From the NCBI GenBank assembly GCA_023254555.1, contig JALRLI010000049.1:1-7569 (forward strand): a stretch of DNA of 7,569 nt, read 5' to 3'. Positions within the stretch are counted from its first letter, which is position 1. Each line of letters begins with the position of its first letter. Shown in pieces: positions 1 through 6,049 of this stretch. The DNA is from Microbacteriaceae bacterium. GTDB taxonomy: Bacteria > Actinomycetota > Actinomycetes > Actinomycetales > Microbacteriaceae. The notes beneath the pieces are model-generated. The model did no database searches. It was not told the origin of the DNA and saw nothing but the letters and a program-made list of their open reading frames with translations. The position numbers and the translations under genes are program-made.

Positions 1-399
1 GGTTACTCCGTCGACGGTGATTTTCGCGACTGCGGTGTTCCCGGTCGCCAGACCAACCAAGACCTTCGCTGTTTCGCCGATTTTCAAATCGGTTGCTGGC
101 GCAGTGACAGACTTCGGAAGTTTTGCATCCTCGGCGAACCAGTCCGCTGATCCCAGAGCAACCTTCTGCACAACCACAGGCTCAGGCGGAGTCATGGCTT
201 GGATCAGAACACCCACACCCAAAGAACCGAGCACACCGATGACGATTCCGGCGAGCAGTGAAAGGGTCACGACGAGTGGCGATGTCTTACCACGTTGTTG
301 TTTCGCCGGCCTGGCAGGTGCAGTGGGTGGCACAGCTGGCTTCGGCTGCGGCATTGCAGGAGATTGCTGCGGTGCACCCTCGTTGGGGTCAAAAGTCAT
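1..399 (-). CDS. Membrane-anchored protein of unknown function, partial (N-terminal 133 residues)
   Basis: The reading frame opens with ATG at 399-397 and stays open for 133 codons to the left edge, so the C-terminus lies outside the window. Residues 1-40 are polar and rich in Pro, Gln and Ala, ending in a basic QQRGK stretch. Residues 41-68 form one strongly hydrophobic, Gly/Val/Leu-rich helix. What follows (from about residue 70) is a soluble segment. This looks like a single-pass protein with a cytoplasmic low-complexity tail and an extracytoplasmic C-terminal part; the positive residues just before the helix support that orientation. There is no lipobox and no cleavable signal peptide. 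The start is supported by a TAGGCT hexamer exactly six bases before the ATG, suggesting a leaderless transcript; there is no good Shine-Dalgarno site. The gene lies 46 nt downstream of murB on the same strand, so read-through from that operon is possible. I do not recognise the family and assign no function. Confidence 0.75.
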   Translation of the reverse strand, partial: MTFDPNEGAPQQSPAMPQPKPAVPPTAPARPAKQQRGKTSPLVVTLSLLAGIVIGVLGSLGVGVLIQAMTPPEPVVVQKVALGSADWFAEDAKLPKSVTAPATDLKIGETAKVLVGLATGNTAVAKITVDGVT

Positions 400-405
400 A
401 GCATC

Positions 406-411
406 AGCCTA
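406..411 (-). promoter_or_regulatory. Candidate -10 hexamer (TAGGCT) of the left-edge gene, leaderless start
   Basis: On the minus strand TAGGCT is followed by exactly six bases (GATGCT) and then the ATG at 399. That geometry would place transcription start at the A of the start codon. No convincing -35 element is visible. The placement matches the same arrangement at other genes in this window. Confidence 0.45.
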
Positions 412-445
412 GTGCCGAGAGCGATTCGTTTACGCGTGATTTAAA

Positions 446-1528
446 CTAAAGTTCAATGCCGTAGAGCACCGGTTCAGGCAGCAAGTTCACGCCAGCCTCT
501 GACTGCACGCGCTGCAGCACAAAGCGCGCAAGCTGCGCCACGTCTTCGCTCGACGCCCCGCCCCGATTCGTGATCGCAAGCGAGTGTTTCGAAGAGATTG
601 CCGCTCGTGAGCCGGGCAGGGAGAACCCCTTCTTAATGCCAGCGTGTTCGATCAGCCACGCAGCGCTCAGCTTCACCAACTCAATCTGGTTGAGTTCACC
701 AGCGGGCCACTGAGGTGCGTCATCCGGCAAGCTCTTCGCGAAGGTCGCCGAAACAACAGGGTTCATGAAGAACGATCCAGTGCTGTGTGAGTCGAGGTCT
801 GTCGATGAATACACCATTCCTTTCGACGCACGCAGTTCGAGCACTGCTTCGCGAACCGCGGCAAGCCCGGCCCTCTCGCCAACCTGCACGCCGAGTTTGT
901 CAGCGAGCTGACCATAGGCAACAGGCTCGCTCAGCCCGTCAGCATTCGAGTTCAGCGCGAATGTCACTGAGAGCACAGCGCCAGGTCTGGCAACTCGATA
1001 GACGCCGTTTCGGTATCCGGTTTTGAGCGCGGAGCTGCGATACCCGAGCTCAAGTTCAGTATTTGTGAGCTGAACAATCTGCCCTGCATCCGCGTCATAA
1101 AATTCGACTGAGCGGATGGAGCCAGATACGTCTTGCCCATATGCCCCGATGTTTTGGATGGGGGATGCCCCGACTGATCCGGGAATGCCAGATAAAGCTT
1201 CAACTCCGGCTAAGCCCTGTTTGACCGTGAACGCGACGAAGTCATCCCAGTTCTCGCCTGCGGCAACTCGAACCAGAGTTTCGGCGCTTTCGGCAGAAGC
1301 CGGCTGCCGCTCGATACCGGTTGTGCGCACCAGGATGACGGTGCCGTCAAAGCCCTCGTCAGAGAAGAGGCTGTTTGAGCCGCCTGCCAGAATGCACCAC
1401 GGCTCGCCAGCATCGACCGCCTCGCGCACAGCAGTGACGAGTTCGTCGTTGGTCGCGGCAGTCACCAAGTGAGTGGCTACACCACCGACTCCTGTTGTGG
1501 TCAGCTCAGACAGTGGAGTTGGGTTCAT
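446..1528 (-). CDS. murB: UDP-N-acetylmuramate dehydrogenase (UDP-N-acetylenolpyruvoylglucosamine reductase)
   Basis: This cytoplasmic FAD enzyme reduces UDP-GlcNAc-enolpyruvate to UDP-MurNAc with NADPH, the second committed step of peptidoglycan precursor synthesis. At 360 residues it has the length of a type I (E. coli-like) MurB. The FAD-binding domain shows LAGGSNSLFSD (47-57) and SGIPGSVGASPIQNIGAYGQ (113-132). The type I Tyr-loop region contains GYRSSALK (162-169), where Arg164 matches the catalytic Arg. GSFFMNPV (251-258) carries the proton-donor Ser252, and LPEPVLYG (350-357) carries the catalytic Glu352. Residue roles are by analogy with E. coli MurB Arg159, Ser229 and Glu325. The start ATG overlaps the stop codon of the upstream MaoC gene as ATGA (1525-1528). 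No strong Shine-Dalgarno site stands before it, so translational coupling is likely. It is the last gene of the hadA-hadB-murB unit. Confidence 0.96.
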   Translation of the reverse strand: MNPTPLSELTTTGVGGVATHLVTAATNDELVTAVREAVDAGEPWCILAGGSNSLFSDEGFDGTVILVRTTGIERQPASAESAETLVRVAAGENWDDFVAFTVKQGLAGVEALSGIPGSVGASPIQNIGAYGQDVSGSIRSVEFYDADAGQIVQLTNTELELGYRSSALKTGYRNGVYRVARPGAVLSVTFALNSNADGLSEPVAYGQLADKLGVQVGERAGLAAVREAVLELRASKGMVYSSTDLDSHSTGSFFMNPVVSATFAKSLPDDAPQWPAGELNQIELVKLSAAWLIEHAGIKKGFSLPGSRAAISSKHSLAITNRGGASSEDVAQLARFVLQRVQSEAGVNLLPEPVLYGIEL

Positions 1529-1950
1529 GCGAACGAGGTTTGCACCTGAGCTTTGCCGAGCACGGTCTCGTCGTTGAAGGTGACCTTCAGATCGAATCGA
1601 GCGGTCTTCGCGTCGGAGTCGATTGCGCCAACCGTGGTCGTTATAGTGACATTCGCACCAGATTCGGCATCGACCAAGACGGGGCGGGTGAAGCGAACTT
1701 GATAATCAGTTACCTGGGCTGCGCCTGCGAGCCAAGCAACCAGGGGCTGAACACTGGCGCCCATGGTCAACATGCCGTGCGCAAGTACTCCGGGCAACCC
1801 TACCGATTGCGCGATGTCGTCACGGTAGTGAATCGGGTTGAAATCACCCGAGGCGCCGGCGTAGCGAACCAAAGAATCGCGGGTGAAGTGCAGCGTCGAT
1901 TCGGTAACAACCTGGCCGACCTCAAGTGCCTCAAGCAGTGGCTTCGTCAT
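1525..1950 (-). CDS. hadB: HadB-like (R)-specific hydratase/dehydratase, MaoC family
   Basis: This is a 141-residue single hot-dog domain protein of the MaoC/R-hydratase family. The hydratase-2 signature spans roughly residues 30-64 (YAGASGDFNPIHY, then LPGVLAHGMLTMG). Asp36 and His41 fall at the catalytic dyad positions reported for mycobacterial HadB. In mycobacteria HadB is the catalytic half of the HadAB 3-hydroxyacyl-ACP dehydratase of FAS-II mycolate elongation. In an organism that may lack mycolates, the substrate is probably an ordinary (R)-3-hydroxyacyl thioester, which is inference. A near-consensus Shine-Dalgarno site (GAGGTGAT, 1959-1966) sits eight bases before the ATG, inside the end of the hadA-like gene. 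The stop overlaps the murB start. The name is given by homology and context; a generic MaoC-type enoyl hydratase is the alternative. Confidence 0.88.
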   Translation of the reverse strand: MTKPLLEALEVGQVVTESTLHFTRDSLVRYAGASGDFNPIHYRDDIAQSVGLPGVLAHGMLTMGASVQPLVAWLAGAAQVTDYQVRFTRPVLVDAESGANVTITTTVGAIDSDAKTARFDLKVTFNDETVLGKAQVQTSFA

Positions 1951-1952
1951 AA

Positions 1953-2399
1953 TTACTCATCACCTCTGACCACGAGAGTCGAAATTGCGGTGACAACGTG
2001 TGCCCCGGAGGCATCAGTCATCTCGGTATCTGCGGTGACCATCGAGTGGCCGCCGAGTTGTTTCACCGAGCTGACGGTGAGGGTAGCGGTGAGCTCATCC
2101 CCGGCGAAGATAGGGCGGCTGAAGATAAACCGCTGGTCGCCGTGCACGACGCGTGAGAAGTCAACCCCGGCCTGCTCATCGTCAATCAGCTGATGCAGGG
2201 TTTGCTCTTGAATGACAACCCCGAACGTTGGGGATGCAATCAGGTCTGGATGCCCAGCGGCGCGTGCCGCCTCGACATCGAAACTTGCAGGGTCAGTACA
2301 AAAGACAGACTTCGCAAACTCCCGAACTTTTTCGCGACCCACCAAATACGGTGGAGTCGACGGATACTGTTTTCCTTGAATCTCAGGGTTCACGCTCAT
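1953..2399 (-). CDS. hadA: HadA-like MaoC N-terminal dehydratase-fold protein (UPF0336 family)
   Basis: This is a 148-residue hot-dog fold protein of the FAS1-like dehydratase / UPF0336 family, the non-catalytic partner that shapes the substrate channel in mycobacterial HadAB. Visible landmarks are the N-terminal GREKVREFAKSV (21-32), LIASPTFGVVIQ (53-64) and the conserved block VVHGDQRFIFSRPIFAGDEL (84-103). It lacks the Asp-x4-His hydratase signature seen in the next gene, as expected for the HadA role. Where Mycobacterium tuberculosis HadA has Cys61, this protein appears to have Val61 (alignment by eye). It is the first gene of a tight unit, 2 nt upstream of the hadB-like gene. A TAGAAT hexamer exactly six bases before the ATG suggests a leaderless start. 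The obligate pairing with HadB is inferred from adjacency. Confidence 0.87.
   Translation of the reverse strand: MSVNPEIQGKQYPSTPPYLVGREKVREFAKSVFCTDPASFDVEAARAAGHPDLIASPTFGVVIQEQTLHQLIDDEQAGVDFSRVVHGDQRFIFSRPIFAGDELTATLTVSSVKQLGGHSMVTADTEMTDASGAHVVTAISTLVVRGDE
1959..1966 (-). promoter_or_regulatory. Strong Shine-Dalgarno site of the hadB-like gene
   Basis: GAGGTGAT on the minus strand matches the 16S anti-Shine-Dalgarno complement over eight bases and lies eight bases before the ATG at 1950. It is embedded in the last codons of the hadA-like gene and fixes the hadB start. Confidence 0.75.
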
Positions 2400-2405
2400 G
2401 CCACG

Positions 2406-2411
2406 ATTCTA
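2406..2411 (-). promoter_or_regulatory. Candidate -10 hexamer (TAGAAT) of the hadA-hadB-murB unit, leaderless start
   Basis: TAGAAT on the minus strand is followed by six bases (CGTGGC) and then the hadA-like ATG at 2399. The hexamer is close to the TATAAT consensus. It sits in the 35-nt gap after the DUF3817 gene, so the hadA unit probably has its own promoter. No clear -35 box is present, and no Shine-Dalgarno site precedes the ATG. Confidence 0.5.
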
Positions 2412-2434
2412 TCGCCGGCATGTTGACAGCGGTG

Positions 2435-2893
2435 CTAGCTTTCACGAGGCACAGGAGGCCCCAGAATGAGGAGCACCGTGAACACGGCAATCACCCCGAT
2501 CAGTCCAAGCGCCACTGACAGGCCAACATGGCGCAAAATCCATGCTTGGATGTGCTCTACCCAGTTGCGAGGCGTTTCGGCATCGGGGGCAAGACGCCAG
2601 TCACCAGCGAGCAGACCCTTTCTATCAGCAATGAGCTCGAACGGGAGCGTGGCAAACGGCACAATCGTGGTGATGAGGCCGATGAAGCCGACGTAAAATT
2701 TCCAGCGCTGGTTGACCCAAACGAAAACCGTCACTACGCCGTAGCAGAGGAAGATAAACCCGTGGACACCTCCGGTGATGACGGTCACGACCGGATCAAC
2801 CCCAACGGCACGGAGGATGAGTCCCGTGATGAGCAGTGCCCAGGTGATGAATTCGGCCAGCGCGAAAATGCGAAACAACCTTCGTGGAGTCAT
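2435..2893 (-). CDS. DUF3817-type integral membrane protein with an extra C-terminal helix
   Basis: This 152-residue membrane protein has no known enzymatic role. Residues about 1-90 fit the DUF3817 pattern. A short basic N-terminus (MTPRRLFRIF) leads into a first helix that includes the characteristic AEFITWALLITG (13-24). A second helix (about 35-60) begins at the VTVITGGVHGFIF stretch, and a third spans about 66-88. Beyond the domain there is a hydrophilic loop (about 90-120, with WVEHIQAW) and a fourth helix (about 123-146), ending in a short polar tail. The fourth helix makes it longer than the minimal three-helix DUF3817 form. A TAGCAT hexamer six bases before the ATG suggests a leaderless transcript. 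It diverges from pntA and lies upstream of, in the same direction as, the hadA unit. The family call rests on remembered sequence pattern. Confidence 0.78.
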   Translation of the reverse strand: MTPRRLFRIFALAEFITWALLITGLILRAVGVDPVVTVITGGVHGFIFLCYGVVTVFVWVNQRWKFYVGFIGLITTIVPFATLPFELIADRKGLLAGDWRLAPDAETPRNWVEHIQAWILRHVGLSVALGLIGVIAVFTVLLILGPPVPRES

Positions 2894-2899
2894 TGTGTC

Positions 2900-2905
2900 A
2901 TGCTA
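2900..2905 (-). promoter_or_regulatory. Candidate -10 hexamer (TAGCAT) of the DUF3817 gene, leaderless start
   Basis: TAGCAT on the minus strand is followed by exactly six bases (GACACA) and then the ATG at 2893. No Shine-Dalgarno site is present and no good -35 box is visible. Confidence 0.45.
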
Positions 2906-2996
2906 CCGAATGTGCGTTTGAGCTCAGGCCAGGCGGCACAGACGCCGCTCAGCCTATGCAATGGCCAGTTTGAGAAGTATTCCAGAATGCGACACT

Positions 2997-3029
2997 GCCA
3001 GACTTTAGGATTACTGAAAGTCATTTGGC
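2997..3029. repeat. Imperfect inverted repeat in the DUF3817/pntA intergenic region
   Basis: GACTTT (3001-3006) and AAAGTC (3017-3022) are perfect 6-bp arms around a 10-nt spacer. GCCA (2997-3000) and TGGC (3026-3029) can extend the pairing across a 3-nt bulge. It lies immediately upstream of the stronger palindrome at 3031-3053. A second binding site or a chance structure are both possible. Confidence 0.3.
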
Positions 3030-3030
3030 G

Positions 3031-3053
3031 TTCGAGTAGTGTCAGTACTCGAA
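3031..3053. promoter_or_regulatory. 23-bp palindrome, candidate operator for pntAB
   Basis: Arms TTCGAGTA (3031-3038) and TACTCGAA (3046-3053) are perfect inverse complements of 8 bp with a 7-nt spacer. Inside the spacer two further base pairs match, so only positions 3039/3045 and the central base break the symmetry. The palindrome abuts the presumed -35 of pntA, centred about 47 bases upstream of the predicted transcription start, a position suited to an activator or to a repressor overlapping the -35. No U-tract follows, which argues against a terminator. The binding protein is unknown. Confidence 0.5.
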
Positions 3054-3081
3054 TCACAATCAGCGCTGTCGAAGCTATAAC
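3053..3081 (+). promoter_or_regulatory. Candidate pntAB promoter
   Basis: A TATAAC -10-like hexamer (3076-3081) is preceded at 17 bases by ATCACA (3053-3058), a four-of-six match to TTGACA. Transcription would begin near 3088, giving a short leader that carries the Shine-Dalgarno site. The -35 match is weak, which would fit an activated promoter. Confidence 0.35.
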
Positions 3082-3093
3082 TCAATGAAGAGT

Positions 3094-3100
3094 AAGGGGA
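3094..3100 (+). promoter_or_regulatory. Shine-Dalgarno site of pntA
   Basis: AAGGGGA lies six bases before the ATG at 3107 and supports that start. It contrasts with the other operon-leading genes in the window, which lack such a site. Confidence 0.65.
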
Positions 3101-3106
3101 ACTGGC

Positions 3107-4645
3107 ATGCAAATAGGTGTCGTTACTGAGCAGTCGGGTGAGACCCGTGTGGCGGCCACGCCAAACACTGTCGGCAAAATCATCGCGCTCGGCTACGAGG
3201 TGCTCATTGAAAAAGGGGCCGGCGAGGCATCGTCATTTCCTGATGCAGAGTACGCGGCTGCGGGCGCTACAGTTGTCGATTCGGGCAAGGCCTGGGGCGC
3301 CGACATTGTGATGAAGGTGAACGCACCCACTGCCGCCGAAATCAAGAAGCTCTCTGACAACGCCACCGTTATTTCGTTGATGAGCCCCGCGTTGAACCCT
3401 GAACTGATTGAGTCGATGGCCACCCGAGGCATCACCGCTTTGGCGATGGATGCAGTGCCGCGCATATCGCGTGCTCAGTCGATGGACGTGCTGAGCTCGA
3501 TGGCGAACATCGCGGGCTACCGCGCTGTGGTCGAGGCGGCACACGAATTTGGGCGGTTCTTCACCGGCCAGGTGACTGCGGCTGGCAAGGTTCCGCCGGC
3601 GAAGGTGTTGGTTGCGGGCGCGGGTGTCGCTGGATTGGCTGCGATTGGCGCCGCATCGAGCATGGGCGCGATTGTGCGAGCAACTGACCCACGGCCAGAA
3701 GTCGCCGATCAGGTCAAGTCAATTGGCGGTGAGTACCTGGCGGTTGAGGTTGCCGAGCAGATGGAATCCTCCGACGGATATGCCAAAGCGACAAGTGAGG
3801 CCTACGACAAGCGCGCCGCCGAAATCTACTCAGAGCAGGCAGCTGACGTGGACATCATTATCACAACTGCCCTGATTCCAGGACGGCCGGCACCGAGACT
3901 CATCACCGCCGCAGACGTTGCCAGTATGAAACCCGGCAGTGTCATCGTTGACATGGCTGCCGCGCAGGGCGGCAACGTTGACGGTTCGGTTGCTGGTGAA
4001 AAAGTTGTGACGAAGAACGGTGTGACAATTCTTGGTTACACCGATCTCGCGGGCCGACTACCGCAGCAGGCCTCTCAGCTCTTCGGCACGAACATGCTGA
4101 ACCTGTTGAAACTTGTCACCCCTGAAAAAGACGGCAAACTTTCGCTCGACTTCGACGATGTCGTTCAGCGCTCTGTCACTGTCGTGCGTGACGGCGAGGT
4201 CACCTGGCCACCACCACCGGTGCAGGTCTCGGCGACGCCAGCTGCCAGCACTCAAGCAGCACCAGAGCCCGTTGCGAAAGTTGCCAAAAAAATGTCTGCT
4301 GGCACGAAGGGCGTTCTGATCAGCCTCGGCATTCTTGCGCTCTTCGCCATCACCGCATTTGCCCCCGCTCCATTGCCCCAGCACTTCTTGGTGCTCACCC
4401 TTGCGGTGGTAGTCGGCTTCTACGTGATCGGCAAAGTTCATCACGCACTGCACACGCCACTGATGAGCGTGACGAACGCGATCTCGGGCATCGTGGTCGT
4501 CGGCGCGATTGCGCAGCTGGCCACCCCTAGCCTCGCCGTGCAGATTTTGGCCGGAGTGGCAGTGCTGCTTGCCAGCATCAATATCTTCGGCGGTTTCGCC
4601 GTCACCAGACGAATGCTCAAGATGTTCTCGAAGGGAGCCGAATAA
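3107..4645 (+). CDS. pntA: Re/Si-specific NAD(P)+ transhydrogenase, subunit alpha (fused domain I plus membrane part)
   Basis: This is the alpha subunit of the proton-translocating transhydrogenase, which couples proton entry to hydride transfer from NADH to NADP+ and supplies NADPH. At 512 residues it matches the fused E. coli PntA length. Domain I opens with IGVVTEQSGETRVAATP (3-19). The RQD loop PRISRAQSMDVLSS (118-131) has Arg119, Gln124, Asp127, Ser130 and Tyr138, matching Rhodospirillum rubrum Arg127, Gln132, Asp135, Ser138 and Tyr146 by eye. The NAD-binding Rossmann turn is VAGAGVAG (169-176), with the ribose-binding acid probably Asp194 in ATDPRPEV. A Pro/Ala-rich linker (about 368-395) leads to four membrane helices (about 402-422, 425-445, 456-475, 478-500). 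The start is fixed by the Shine-Dalgarno site at 3094-3100. The stop TAA shares one base with the pntB start, indicating coupled translation. Confidence 0.97.
   Translation: MQIGVVTEQSGETRVAATPNTVGKIIALGYEVLIEKGAGEASSFPDAEYAAAGATVVDSGKAWGADIVMKVNAPTAAEIKKLSDNATVISLMSPALNPELIESMATRGITALAMDAVPRISRAQSMDVLSSMANIAGYRAVVEAAHEFGRFFTGQVTAAGKVPPAKVLVAGAGVAGLAAIGAASSMGAIVRATDPRPEVADQVKSIGGEYLAVEVAEQMESSDGYAKATSEAYDKRAAEIYSEQAADVDIIITTALIPGRPAPRLITAADVASMKPGSVIVDMAAAQGGNVDGSVAGEKVVTKNGVTILGYTDLAGRLPQQASQLFGTNMLNLLKLVTPEKDGKLSLDFDDVVQRSVTVVRDGEVTWPPPPVQVSATPAASTQAAPEPVAKVAKKMSAGTKGVLISLGILALFAITAFAPAPLPQHFLVLTLAVVVGFYVIGKVHHALHTPLMSVTNAISGIVVVGAIAQLATPSLAVQILAGVAVLLASINIFGGFAVTRRMLKMFSKGAE
4631..4637 (+). 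promoter_or_regulatory. Shine-Dalgarno site of pntB
   Basis: AAGGGAG lies seven bases before the pntB ATG (4645-4647), within the last codons of pntA. It supports the TAATG overlapping start. Confidence 0.65.
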
Positions 4646-6048
4646 TGAACGTAGCTTTCTTCGCTAACGCGGCCTACATCGTCGCTGCACTGCTGTTCAT
4701 CCTGAGTCTTGCAGGCTTGAGTAATCACGAATCCGCGAGGAGCGGGTTACGCTTCGGAATTGTCGGCATGACGATTGCACTCGTTGCAACAATCTGGTTG
4801 ACGCTCACAAATTTGTGGGCCGAGTCGCAGGCCGTGCTCGGCATCGCGATACTTGTCGGCGCGATCCTCATCGGCGCCGCCATCGGTCTGTGGCGGGCAC
4901 GTGTCGTCGAGATGACGGGAATGCCCGAACTCATCGCTTTGCTACACAGCTTTGTTGGCCTTGCCGCGGTTCTGATTGGCTGGAACGGCGCGCTGTATGC
5001 CGAGGATATCGCTCCAGAGCTTGTGGGCATCCACCACGCTGAGGTGTTCATCGGCGTCTTCATCGGTGCCGTAACCTTCACCGGATCCATCGTCGCCTTC
5101 TTGAAACTTTCGGCGAGAATATCGTCGAAGCCGCTGATGCTGCCGGGGAAGAACGGCCTCAACATCGCGGCCCTCGTGCTCTTCGTTGCGTTCACCGTTT
5201 GGTACGTCATCACCCCAGAGCTCTGGCTGCTCGTGGCAGTCACCGCACTCGCACTGCTGCTCGGCTGGCACCTCGTCGCGTCGATTGGCGGTGGCGACAT
5301 GCCAGTTGTTATCTCGATGCTGAACAGTTATTCGGGATGGGCGGCAGCTGCAGCCGGTTTCTTGCTGAACAACGATCTGCTGATTGTGACCGGCGCCCTC
5401 GTTGGATCATCTGGTGCGTACCTCTCATACATCATGTGTCGCGCGATGAACCGCTCGTTTATTTCAGTCATTACCGGTGGTTTCGGCATCGAGAAGCCAA
5501 CCGCCAAGGGTGAAGAAGAAGTTGGCGAGTACCGCGAAACTGATGCCCAAGCAGTAGCCGAGCTGCTGAGCTCAGCAGACACGGTAATCATCACCCCCGG
5601 CTACGGCATGGCCGTTGCGCAAGCGCAGTACCCCGTAGCCGAGCTCACGTCGCAGCTCCGCGCAAAGGGCGTGAACGTTCGGTTCGGCATCCACCCGGTT
5701 GCGGGTCGCCTGCCTGGGCACATGAACGTTCTGCTCGCAGAGGCCAAGGTTCCCTACGACATCGTGCTTGAGATGGATGAGGTGAACGACGACTTCGAAG
5801 AGACCTCAGTGGTTCTCGTGATTGGCGCGAATGACACCTGTAACCCCGCAGCTGCTGAAGACCCGAGCAGCCCAATCGCTGGAATGCCGGTTTTAAAGGT
5901 GTGGGAAGCAGACAATGTGGTTGTCTTCAAACGCTCAATGGCTTCTGGCTACGCTGGCGTGCAGAACCCGCTGTTCTTCAGGGAGAATGCTGCGATGCTA
6001 TTCGGTGATGCCAAGCAGCGAGTCGAAGACATCATTCGAGCGCTGTAG
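4645..6048 (+). CDS. pntB: Re/Si-specific NAD(P)+ transhydrogenase, subunit beta
   Basis: This is the membrane subunit that carries most of the proton channel (domain II) and the NADP(H)-binding domain III. It is 467 residues, normal for PntB. The N-terminal two thirds hold about nine hydrophobic helices. IALLHSFVGLAAVLIGW (97-113) places His101 at the position of E. coli beta-His91, the residue linked to proton translocation. NSYSGWAAAAAGF (227-239) and SSGAYLSYIMCRAMNRSFIS (255-274) are near-invariant membrane and loop motifs. Domain III begins near residue 290. It shows TPGYGMAVAQAQYPVAEL (317-334), FGIHPVAGRLPGHMNVLLAE (347-366), GANDTCNPAA (394-403), the NADP-phosphate-binding region VFKRSMASGYAGVQNPLF (427-444) and a standard C-terminus. 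All key motifs are intact. It is co-transcribed with pntA through the one-base TAATG overlap and converges on the TauE/SafE gene 20 nt downstream. Confidence 0.98.
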   Translation: MNVAFFANAAYIVAALLFILSLAGLSNHESARSGLRFGIVGMTIALVATIWLTLTNLWAESQAVLGIAILVGAILIGAAIGLWRARVVEMTGMPELIALLHSFVGLAAVLIGWNGALYAEDIAPELVGIHHAEVFIGVFIGAVTFTGSIVAFLKLSARISSKPLMLPGKNGLNIAALVLFVAFTVWYVITPELWLLVAVTALALLLGWHLVASIGGGDMPVVISMLNSYSGWAAAAAGFLLNNDLLIVTGALVGSSGAYLSYIMCRAMNRSFISVITGGFGIEKPTAKGEEEVGEYRETDAQAVAELLSSADTVIITPGYGMAVAQAQYPVAELTSQLRAKGVNVRFGIHPVAGRLPGHMNVLLAEAKVPYDIVLEMDEVNDDFEETSVVLVIGANDTCNPAAAEDPSSPIAGMPVLKVWEADNVVVFKRSMASGYAGVQNPLFFRENAAMLFGDAKQRVEDIIRAL

Positions 6049-6049
6049 A

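Noticed and set aside
17..412. Plus-strand open frame (131 codons) at the left edge
   Set aside because: The opposite strand has a better frame with a polar tail, one membrane helix and a leaderless-type start, in line with the neighbouring minus-strand genes.
1495..2193. Long plus-strand open frame (232 codons) opposite murB and the hadA/hadB-like genes
   Set aside because: It lies antisense to three well-supported genes, and its product shows no domain, helix pattern or signature. It is a compositional shadow.
2423..2428. Perfect TTGACA on the plus strand
   Set aside because: No -10-like hexamer follows at 16-19 bases, and no plus-strand gene starts nearby, so it is likely chance.
2528..3088. 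Plus-strand open frame (186 codons) across the DUF3817 gene and the intergenic region
   Set aside because: It is antisense to a membrane protein with clear helices, and its product is a highly charged, low-complexity sequence. The intergenic part carries promoter and palindrome signals instead.
4725..5300. Minus-strand open frame (191 codons) inside pntB
   Set aside because: It is antisense to a fully conserved pntB, and its Ser/Pro/Thr-rich product has no recognisable feature.
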